Shown here: piece after piece, positions 34,501 through 46,235 of the stretch
Numbering within the stretch: the stretch's first letter is position 1
Layout of the letters: each line of letters opens with the position of its first letter
Source: Escarpia spicata
Taxonomy: Eukaryota > Annelida > Polychaeta > Sabellida > Siboglinidae
Length of the DNA: 64,000 bases
Assembly (NCBI GenBank): GCA_963995525.1
Contig: OZ023210.1
Span: 9,233,603-9,297,602 of the forward strand
Reading direction: 5' to 3'
Notes under the pieces: generated by a model
What the model saw: only the letters and a program-made list of their open reading frames with translations
What the model was told of the DNA's origin: nothing
Databases searched by the model: none
Translations under genes and position numbers: made by a program

Positions 34501-37500
34501 GTTTTTATCATTGTTATTGTATTTATGCAGTATAAATTATACTTACGTTATAGCGTACACACTGGCAAACTGAGTTTTAATGAACCATTTGTTGTTGACT
34601 GAAGTTTCATTGTTTCGGGAGGAATACAAATATATGCATGTTATTGCAGCCCTATCAAGGGTAATTAGTAATTAGTGTCATGTCTTAAAGAATATTACTG
34701 TAAACAGCATGATTTATTCTATCTGTTTTTTTGCACAGCGCACCACCGACAAATACGTCATGCTACTTTTTACAACACTGAATTATATAATTAATTACAA
34801 TATATGTTCGTGCATGATATTCATTTCGTAAGTGCGTGACCCAGATGTTGACAGTCATACTCCACCTGTGGGGTGTTTCATGCATCAATACTATTCCGAG
34901 CGCTCCGTGCAGAGTCCGCAGCATTGCCACTGTGGCATCGTGGGAATGTCTTCCTCCACCCTCGGTAAATCATCTCGTGCTTTGTGAAGCGCACAGAGGC
35001 GTATATTGATTGGTTGTGTTTGATCTGCAGTGTTATATGATCATACTAGAAGATATATTATATGATGACAAATATCAGATGTCAGTGTCAGAGTAATTTC
35101 TCTGTTCTGCATCACTTGTGGTGGTTGGACGCAGATAGCCATCTTCTGTATGTGTCACTAGGGGGCGGGTTTTGTCATTGAGCTAAGATCAAAGTCGGCC
35201 AATACCATAGTTTGATTATATCAAGATTGAAACATTCTTTGATGCTATGTTGAAATAACAACTAGACTCGGCACGTCTCCTTAGGTGTTCTTGTTCTGCA
35301 TTAAACCGGTTCAAGACTAAACATTCTCGAAGGACACTGTCATTCTTGAAGTTTGTAGAACACTCAACAAAGGGTTCACATTATGCTTTGGAACCAAAAA
35401 CCTGCCAAGAACATGACTGTAAAATGCTGATCTACGGCCTACATTAACAGAAGACCAAGATGACTTTACTGTGACATGTCTGGGTCATCTGACAGTAGTC
35501 GGTGTCCAGCCAATGTCCAGCCAATGTCCACTGCTTCCAATGACTGATCACATGTCTCGCTTACACAGATCCAGCCCAACTGCCTCCCTAATCATGTCTG
35601 TCGGGGACATGTCACCTTGACCTTTATGATGATAATCAGCAGCCATCATCTTTCTGTAAGCCGTGCACTTACGTTTCACCAGCATTTGTCTAACCTTTCC
35701 ACAAATGTTAGTTTTTCCGCCATGTCCGCCAGCCCCACGGGTGCAGTAAAATGTTAGCCCACTGAATTGCTTGTTCCCTTTGTGCTTTGTAACACCCGAC
35801 ACAAATTACCTCTACGCGAGAGGTTGGTGCATTTACCGCAGCGGTCGAAGCCAACGTGTAGCCGATGTTATCTCTGCCGCCCAATCCCCCGGTGTGCATA
35901 TTGATTATTTTCATCTGCAAAAAAATGTGCAGCCATTTGACGTTTGTCACATTGGCCGTGTCTTGTTAGCACGTCTACTGGATGGAGGTGACATGTGGAA
36001 TCTAAAAAAGCATGACAGTCGCTTTCGTCACAGTGGCGTGTCTTGGTTGGTGTCTGGAGTGATGTTAACGTGAAGGCGTACTGGTGTTCGGTGACTTGCA
36101 ATGTATTGTCCTTGGAAATTCAGTTGTTGGGTGATAGTGTGAAGTTTATCAATGGCTATGTCCATTGAATGACTGTTATCACATAGTAAAAAAGTATGAT
36201 AATCATACAATCACACGAACGCATATTAATGAATATGTGGGTGCATGCATGCATGGGTGTATTTGAGTATGTTTGTTCTGCTAAGTCAGCAACATCTGCA
36301 TTGGCTCGGCCATGTCTGCCGCATGGAGGATGGTCATATATTCCAACAAACACCCTCTAGGGTGGGTGAGCTTGCATCTGTTGTAAGACATGCGTGCCAT
36401 CCAGCTCTGCGATGCCAGTAAATGATATATAAAATCTGCTCAGCACGGCATTGAATCGGTGAGGTCTTGTGAATCTACAGCCACAAGCCACAAGAACTGG
36501 CGCCAGGTTATGTGGGGTCATATCAGGAAGACGGAGCGGAGGAGAAACGAACAACAGATGGAGAAGACACCATTGGGGCAACTTCAAACAGGACATATAG
36601 CAATAGCATGTAGCATAGACTGTAGCAGAGCTTCACTCAGAGGGGACTTTTTGTTACACGACAAGATAGAGTCCTGACGGGTTTAAAACAACGGGCTGAG
36701 AAGAATTGAGGGAGTGAAGAGAATAGATATAGAATGGAGGAGATGACAGAGGAGGCTGGTGTGAATGAGAGTTTCAAGAAGAAGAAGCTGGTGAGGAGTC
36801 AACTAAAGTGGGCTGGACATGTGGAGAGAATGGGAGAAGAACGTTGAGCGAAGAAAGCAGAGGTCTAGAGAGTGGGAGGAAATAGGAGATAAGGATGACC
36901 AAGACTGCGATGGGAGGATTGTGTGAAAGAAATTTGGAGGGACTGGGAGAGGAATGGAGAATGAGAGTGAAAGAAATGGAGAATGAGAGTGAAAGATAGA
37001 GGGGAGTGGAGACTGTTGGTGGAGATAGCAGTGACAGGTAGAGGGGAGTGGAGACAGTTGGTGGAGACAGCAGTGAAAGATAGAGGGGAGTGGAGACTGT
37101 TGGTGGAGACAGCAGTGAAAGATAGAGGGGAGTGGAGACTGTTGGTGGAGACAGCAGCGAAAGATAGATGGGAGTGGAGACTGTTGGTGGGGACAGCAGT
37201 GAAAGATAGAGGGGAGTGGAGACTGTTGGTGGAGACAGCAGTGAAAGATAGAGGGGAGTGGAGACTGTTGGTGGGGACAGCAGTGAAAGATAGAGGGGAG
37301 TGGAGACAGTTGGTGGAGACAGCAGTGAAAGATAGAGGGGGGTGGAGACAGTTGGTGGAGACAGCAGTGAAAGATAGAGGGGAGTGGAGACTGTTGGTGG
37401 AGACAGCAGTGAAAGATAGAGGGGAGTGGAGACTGTTGGTGGAGACAGCAGTGAAAGATAGAGGGGAGTGGAGACTATTGGTGGAGACAGCAGTGAAAGA

Positions 37501-40500
37501 TAGAGGGGAGTGGAGACTGTTGGTGGAGACAGCAGTGAAAGATAGAGGGGAGTGGAGACTGTTGGTGGAGACAGCAGTGAAAGATAGAGGGGAGTGGAGA
37601 CAGTTGGTGGAGACAGCAGTGAAAGATAGAGGGGGGTGGAGACAGTTGGTGGAGACAGCAGTGAAAGGTAGAGGGGAGTGGAGACTGTTGGTGGAGACAG
37701 CAGTGAAAGATAGAGGGGAGTGGAGACAGTTGGTGGAGACAGCAGTGAAAGATAGAGGGGAGTGGAGACTGTTGGTGGAGACAGCAGTGAAAGATAGAGG
37801 GGAGTGGAGACAGTTGGTGGAGACAGCAGTGAAAGATAGAGGGGAGTGGAGACGGTTGGTGGAGACAGCAGTGAAAGATAGAGGGGAGTGGAGACAGTTG
37901 GTGGAGACAGCAGTGAAAGGTAGAGGGGAGTGGAGACGGTTGGTGGAGACAGCAGTGAAAGATAGAGGGGAGTGGAGACTGTTGGTAGAGACAGCAGTGA
38001 AAGATAGAAGGGAGTGGAGACTGTTGGTGGAGACAGCAGTGAAAGATAGAGGGGGGTGGAGACAGTTGGTGGAGACAGCAGTGAAAGATAGAAGGGAGTG
38101 GAGACGGTTGGTGGAGACAGCAGTGAAAGATAGAGGGGAGTGGAAACTGTTGGTGGAGACAGCAGTGAAAGATAGAGGGGAGTGGAGACGGTTGGTGGAG
38201 ACAGCAGTGAAAGATAGAGGGGAGTGGAGATGGTTGGTAGAGACAGTGGTGCAAGGAGAGTGGGGGTCGAGGGGGGGTAGAAAAGGAAAAGAAAAACAGA
38301 AATTGAGGACCAGCATTGAGGGCACGCACACCCCAGACGTACAGGGAAAAGAAGAGGAGACCAACAAGATATTGCTGTACGGAATACTGATTGACAACCA
38401 AGGCCTTTCAAGATAGACAGATGCCAATGATGATGAGACAAAATTGCCACTGCAGGTGTGGTGCTGTATGGTGGCCCCAGGGACAATTAATTATTGTGCT
38501 TCGCATTGTTAGTTACAGTACAAATGGCTCATGAATGTCTTGTCAAATAACAGTGAATTACAGTAATGTTCAATTGCCAAAAGTGTGATTCACACCATTT
38601 TATGATCATCTTGTGTATTGAAGACTGTAGTAAACAGTGAAATGAGTGAATCCATCTTTGAGATGGCCACCATTTTTATTCAGTTATTCACTTACGTGAT
38701 AAAACCAGGTCCACTGATAAGTTCAGAAACTCTCTGTTTGTATATTATTATAATTTAAAGCGAGGTTATCAGTTCATAATTTTTTTAATGTAATGTTCTT
38801 ACAACTAGAGTAAAAATGTTGAAGGCATACTGCCAGCTAAATTGTATTTCATAAGCTCAAAACAGTGCTCGCAATTTGAATGTTTAAATTGTAACCAAAA
38901 CATTGTAAAAATTCGTTATTGGCAGTATGAAGCCGGCAGGTGGGGTTAGCCGCAATTGCCCTTTCATGTTTGGTACAGTCACTATCATGACCTGATTCAA
39001 TAAGCTTCCTGCCAATGATTACTATCTGTTGCACGAGAGGATGATTCCGGGCAGCAAAACCGACAACCTTTCCTTAATAACCCATGAGCTTGCTAGCGTG
39101 ACTGAGATCATAGTTGGCTGGAATCAATGGGTGATGTTGGCAGAGGTCACACAAAAGGAACACACTCCAGAAAGGTGTTCATTGCGTGATTAATAGTTAA
39201 TGAGATCACAGCAGTTCATTTGTCACGCCTGTGTATCTAATATTAATAAGCGCCGTGACATTTCTGTGTAATTTATCATGCGTAAATATCACACTGCCCT
39301 CGCTAATATTAGAAGTTACAAATGAACCATGTGGGTAATTTCTTGATGAAATTCCCGTTTTATCTTACTTAACACAATAACGATGACTTTAATGCGAATA
39401 ATTAACTATTAACCATTTGTACTGATTGGTGTCACATACGGTGACAGACAACAGAAAGTCAAGTGTATGATGTTCATGGAAATGCCATCGATCGTCTAAT
39501 TGTATGGTTATCCTACTTGCGATAATCCCTCTATTACTGCATTGATTACAAATTGCCATTATGTTCTTAATCCAAGCTGGCTGGTGAAATGTAGAAAGTC
39601 AGCTTGACCGGCCGGTGTTTAGGGGGTCATCTCAAAATTTATAATTTCATTAGGCAATTAGGGAGGGTTAGGGTTGAAAGGAGGGGTGGGTTTGAAGGGA
39701 AGGGGTGGGATTGAAGGGAAGAGGTGGGGCTGAAGGGAAGGGGTGGGGTTGAAGGGAAGAGGTGGGGCTGAAGGGAAGGGGTGGGGTTGAAGGGAAGAGG
39801 TGGAGCTGAAGGGAAGGGGTGGGGCTGAAGGGAAGGGATGGGGTTGATGGGAAGGGGCAGGGTTGAAGGGTAGGGGTGGGGTTGAAGAGAAGAGGTGGGG
39901 CTGAAGGGAAGGGGTGAGGCTGAAGGGAAGGGGCAGGGTTGAAGGGAAGGGGTGTGGTTGATGAGAAGAGGTGTGGCTGAAGGGAAGGGGTGGAGCTGAA
40001 GGGAAGGGGAGGGGCTGAAGGGAAGGGGCAGGGTTGAAGGGTAGGGGTGTGGTTGAAGAGAAGAGGTGGGGCTGAAGGGAAGGGGTGGGATTGAAAGGAA
40101 GAGGCAGGGTTGAAGGGTAGGGGTGGAGTTGAAGAGAAGAGGTGGGGCTGAAGGGAAGTGGTGGGGTTGAAGGGAAGGGGTGGATTGAAGGGAAGAGGTG
40201 GGGCTGAAGGGAAGGGGCAGTGTTGAAGGGAAGGGGTGGGGTTGAAGAGAAGAGGTGGGGCTGAAGGGAAGGGGTAGGATTGAAAGGAAGAGGCAGGGTT
40301 GAAGGGAAGGGGCAGGGTTGAAGGGAAGGGGTGAGGTTGAAGAGAAGGGAACGGGTGGGATTGAAGGGAAGAGGTTGGGTTGCCTAGAAAGGGGATTGTC
40401 ATTAAACCACTTGTCTTATACAGTGTTGCTGGCTATAGTAGTTTAAATACATCCTTCAGCTGGAAACAGCTCTTCACCTTTGACCGCTGTATTTTACCCT

Positions 40501-40830
40501 CGGGCAAGTCCGTTGGTCCCACAGGTTTGCCCTAAATCTGGGTCTAATTGTTCCTACTTCAAATTTCAGAACTCACTGTGCACTTAAACCCCTAACCATC
40601 GATGCGAACATGCATGAACACAAATGTCACAGGGCCCACATGTGCAGTCACATGAAGTATTAATCACACAATAAACACCTTTGTGTGCCTGCATAGGCCA
40701 TTGATGGCGCCAGCCTGTGCTCAGTCAACGTATCACATTCATGCAACTAATGATGTTGATAATACACGCCACAGAATGAGGTGTTTCTGACGTCTCTCAT
40801 GGTCATCTGGTGCACGTGGCTATCTCTCTC

Positions 40831-40887
<57 letters not shown>

Positions 40888-43800
40888 GTATATATATATT
40901 GTATATATATATATATGGATGCATGTGTAGTTTAGGGTCGTAGCCAGAGGGTTTGTATGGACCTCCTTTTGGAAAAGAACCCCTGTTTTCTGTAAAATGT
41001 TGGAATAGGAATCGCACTGTAAGTAAGCAATATGAAATGACACGTCATGCTTGTCTTCAAGGGGGGTTGGAGGTCTGAAGGGGGTGCAGGTTGTGGTTGC
41101 CTCAATGCCAGATGACATCACCACTGCTGTGTCTGTGTTTCCACTTTGCCTCAGTGCCAGATGACATCACCACTGCTGTGTCTGTGTTTCCACTTTGCCT
41201 TAGTGCCAGATGACACCGCCACTACTGTGTCTGTATTTCTACTTTGCCTCAGCGCCAGATGACATCACCATTGGTGTGTCTGTGTTTCCACTTTGCCTCA
41301 GTGCCAGATGACATCTCCACTGCTGTGTGTTTGTGTTTCCACTTTGCCTCAATGCAAGATGACATCACTATTGCTGCGTCTGTGTTTCTACTTTGCCTCA
41401 GTGCCAGATGACATGGCCACTGCTGTGTGTTTATATTTCCACTTTGCCTCAATGCTAGATGACATCGCCACTGCTGTGTCTATGTTTACTGTTTACTCTT
41501 TGCCTCAGTGCCAAATGACATCGCCACTACTATGTGTTTGTAGAGCTGCAACTGCGGTATGAGAATGGTCTGCCGGTGGTGGCTGTCCCACTACCCTCTC
41601 GGGGCACTGACTGTCTATTCACCCTACGCCCCATCAGCTCCACTGTCGGGGAGTTCCTCCAAAACATCCAGGAGGAAGATCGGGGGATCGATAAGGTCGC
41701 TATGTATAATCCAGGCAAGTTCTTTTTAATAATAATATTAATATGGCAACTTCTACTACCAGAATGAGTGATTGTAAAATGGAGGGGAGCTTGCTATCCC
41801 CAGTAAAAACCCAGTAACCACATACAAACTACAGCAATAGTCCCAGAAAATAAGTTTGTCAGTTCATCTTTGATTGTCTTGTTTTTTTTTTATTTTGCAA
41901 GAAATCAGACCTATTAACTTTCAAAAGTTACCCGATCTCACAATAAAAATAAATTATAATTTGCCAAAAGTGCATACTTTAAAAAAAACAATCTGCATTT
42001 ACTTATCATTCATACACTATAGTTACTCTCCCAGTGTGAACATATCTCATCTCTCCCGGTGTGAACATATCTCATCGCTCCCAGTGTGAACATATCTCAT
42101 TCATAATGGGCTAAACACTTCGAGGAGCAAAGTTTAATTGGGTGACATACGTAACAGAAAACACACTGCTACAATTCTTGCTTTGGAATTTATTCAGTTT
42201 TTAGTCGGTTCATAGTGAGTGATTGGAAACTTGGTGCAATATAAACAATACCATAACACAGATGGTGTTCTATAGACACTGGGATGTATCCAGTTTCAAG
42301 TGCTATTCCTGTTTGCAGCTGTTAAGTTAACCTGTACTTATATACAGCTGCAGCCTTGACCCACAAATATCCTATTGAAATATATATACAATTATTTAGG
42401 CAAGTTGTATAAATACTATGAATACGTATGCCATTATCTCACTACTGATAACAGTGTGCATTTTATAATAAAGATTTTATATAGAAGTAAACCCTAAATG
42501 TCTTGTATAAGTGCAGCACAGATGAATGAATGAAAGTTTGTTCAACAACAACATAATACATGCACAGTATGGTGTGCTGCTGTTGCTGAAAGGACATAGC
42601 TGAAGTCATAGACTTATGTGTTGCCATGCCCTTCTCAAACAAACAAAACTGAATAAATACAACACAAATTATAAATAAATTACAAAATAATATTCACAAC
42701 TCATATATAAACTTGTTACCATAGTGCTTGTGTTGCTAATACATGAGTTTAACTAAACATAATTTTCAATTAACAATTCACAAATATGTAGAAAGTAATG
42801 ACAACTTGAGTGTTTTTTAAATTGTGTTAAACTTGGAAGTTGAGACAATTTATTTGGTAATTTGTTCCACGTTTTTATGCCCTTGACGATGAGTGACAGC
42901 AGTCGGAGGGTAGTGTTTGTCTTTTTAACATAGAAAGGTTTGCTTTGTCAGGTATCATGCATGTGTACAGCTGCGGTTGGTTCAAATAATGCTTGGACAC
43001 GACCATTTAAAGAGTGGTTGTTTGCTTTATGATATAATTGTAATCTAGTTAAATATGCATGTTTGACTGTGAATGGAACTTCAGTTTGACATGTTGTACC
43101 ATCCCTCCTGTCATTAAGTAGAGCTGAAGTAAACTTTAAACATTTCTTCCAGATGGCGTGCGAATAGCCAAGTCGACCCGGATCGATACGCTAGTACAGA
43201 ACGATTTCCATCTAGAAATAAATGACCGGCGATACACAGTTCGGACAGATGAACAAGGTGTGGGGAAGCTGACTTCTGTGCTGAGAGGAACTGTAACAAA
43301 CTGCCCTGTGTTAGATGCGGGCAGGTACAGAGCACAGGGGGGGGGGGGCAGGGAAAGTGGTGTTCTTATCTGAATTGTTGTGGCACACCGGGAATTATGG
43401 CCAATTGCCCACAGCCATTTTTGTGAGATGATTAGCATTTAGATATTTCTGAATAAAATGCCATTTGGATAAATATAATAAAGTTGGCATAATTTATATT
43501 GTGCCCCACTGATCTTAAATATGGAAATGAATCAACGAGCAAAGTTAACGTACATATTTGAGTGACATGCTACACAGCTACATGTTCAGGTTTACATTTT
43601 GTTTTTTACAATTTTTTTTACATTTTAGTTTCCAATTTCTTTACATTTTAGGTTTTTATTTCATGTTTCCATTTGGATATACATTTTGGGTATACCATTT
43701 AGGATTACACTTCTTTAAGATCCGCAAAGTTTTACAATCAGCCGAATCCAGTTCCTGCAACTTCTCATATGCATGTCGTAGGCCGAACGCGCCTGTCGTC

Positions 43801-46191
43801 AGAACACATGTCTGAGGTGGAGGATATCAAGACCGCCGTGGCGCGACTCTACGCAGCACTCCACATCGACGAGCACCAAATGATGCAGGAGAGGGAGCTC
43901 CAGCAGAAACTGGAGCAACTCCAGCAAGAAATGGAGCCGTTTGAGGAAGTATGTTCTCTTGTGAGGGTCAGTCAGACAGTTGCTAGTTGTGTGAGTGGAC
44001 AAGTCACTGTCAGTTTTTGGTTACAACAGACGAGGTGTGTTTGTGGTTTGTGAATTATTAAACAGATTTGTATATTTATTGAACAGCCGCGAGAGCCTCA
44101 CGCACCAGAAGGTACTGCTTGCTGATCGCGTCAATCTCAGTACACCTGGCAGATCACTCGGAAGATAAGCCCCCGCCAATAATATCGCTTGCTGGCAAGA
44201 TCCGGTGGTTTGAGAAGTAGATGTAGTTAGGTATTTGAATACACAATACGGCTCAGCAGTAATTATATTGGGATTCCTGGAACCTGGGGCTTCGTCTTGT
44301 AACTGGGGCACGGTCTGCACTGTTCTCACTGGTGGTAGAGCGAAGTCAATTATGCGTTTGATACAGCTAATTTCCACACAATGCTTAGGAAATTGGCCAG
44401 GGATTATATGTAGTCACCACCATTTGGCTTGCGAGGATGCCGGAATCTCTTGATTGAGAATCCGAAGCTCTAGCGACTTTGCCACCATGCTCTACAAACC
44501 TTGGCGGAAAACCAACAACTTTACTCTGTTTTCTTTGCCACTTCCCAGTGACATAATATGGCAAACAGGAAAGATGTCCGCTTAGCCGGTGGATACACCT
44601 CTGTCTGTAACTATGTGAATTGTCACTATCAGATACTAACTGTGTGAGCTGATTGATTACTTCCATCTGTTTCTCCTTCTACTACTGTCCCACGTTTGCA
44701 ATCTTCGGAATGTAGTTATGTGTCTAGCGTTTGTGTGTTTTTACCTAAAAACACACAAACCTATACAGCTCAGACCCAACTCACTGGCTGGATATCCTAA
44801 GCATGTTCACTCACAATAATTATAACCATAACGTATCACCTATTTCATATGCAAATATCCGGATATTTACTATTACTTGAAGGTTGATATTTCAGTACTC
44901 AGAGAGTGCAGAGTATCAGTGTGAAATATGAAATGTAAACTTGGTTAGCTCTAGTTTATCTCTGCATAGCAGTGCATAACCAAGAACAAGGACTAGACAA
45001 CATAAAGGGTTGCTGTGCCGCTACTATGAGCATCTTTAAATAATGACAAGATCGGAGAGATAGTTTACGAGTCTACGCGTGCAGGCATCGACCACCTGGT
45101 GGTACCGTTCTATCCGTGATGACTTCGGGGCTGCAACAGTGAAACGTGGAACTAACTTGCATGTCACCAAGCCAAGGGAAGAATCGCTCTATAAACCGTT
45201 CTTTGAGTGATTTTAAAGCCATTTGCTTATTGAGAGAATTTGTTTTCATTTATGTGCACTCCACCCTTATCAGACGTCTGTCTGTTTTATTTTAAAACTT
45301 ATTATTCATACAGCAAAGATTAACATTATTATATCATGTTTCTCATTGATTTATCACCTTCTGGGCGAAAGTACTTTCTCGTATCCAATCAACACTGTTC
45401 TTTCACACATAAAGAGTTCTAGTTTTTGTATTGGACCGTCTCAAAAAGAGTTTCATTTTTAAAACAGTTCAGGGAAAATGTTCTATATCCAGTTTTATTA
45501 CAAAAACTCACTTCAGTGCTTTGTCCTCAGAGTGTAAATGAATTTTGTTCATAATATTGGACTGGCTTCAGAATACCACATCATAGCGACTGATGGGAAA
45601 GGCTGAAATCTTGTTTGTACAATTCAGTTATGAAATTTTGCCCAGTCAAAAATGTCACCCGAATTGGCATTTATCAGGGTTTTACCGTGAAACTCGTCCG
45701 TTGTCACTTTGTGCCCTCTATATACTGTACTCATTCTAGTACCCATTTTAAGTTAGAACAAAATATTCTCATCACTATCTTTAAATTCATAACCATTTAG
45801 GGGGGAGGGGTGGTTTGGTAGTCGCCATATGTCACAGAGGAACGAAATTACTACAATGGTTCCCACCTAGTGTGTGAAACATGTTAATGCAAATTACCTC
45901 TATCTAGACTCCTCCAAATCTCTTGGTCTCTAGTGTTGTCAGATAACATTATATATCCCATTCCTGGAACCAGGTTAGTTGCTCATCAGTGAGTCATTCG
46001 AAGGCTGTGTACTGTTCCGTGACATAATAACCGGCTGTGAATCACAAGGCGCATTCATGAGAGAACATGATTTGTTTCAAGACGATATCCAGGAGATATC
46101 TCGGTGGCGAGGTGTGCCTGGCCGAGTTGTTCATAATAAAACTGCTGCTCACATGATAGAAAAGCAGCCAGCTCCTGTAAGGGACCACCTC

Positions 46192-46235
<44 letters not shown>

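Noticed and set aside
35548..36101. Minus-strand open stretches with Cys/His residues
   Set aside because: Too short and interrupted; no recognisable domain, so not called as a gene.
36774..38486. Proline/serine- and arginine-rich ORFs of up to 570 codons on both strands
   Set aside because: Products of the 42-bp array; only the plus-strand frame has history, as a LINE C-terminus.
39668..40402. 244-codon minus-strand proline/phenylalanine-rich ORF
   Set aside because: Complement of a G-rich tandem repeat with few stops; no unique sequence.
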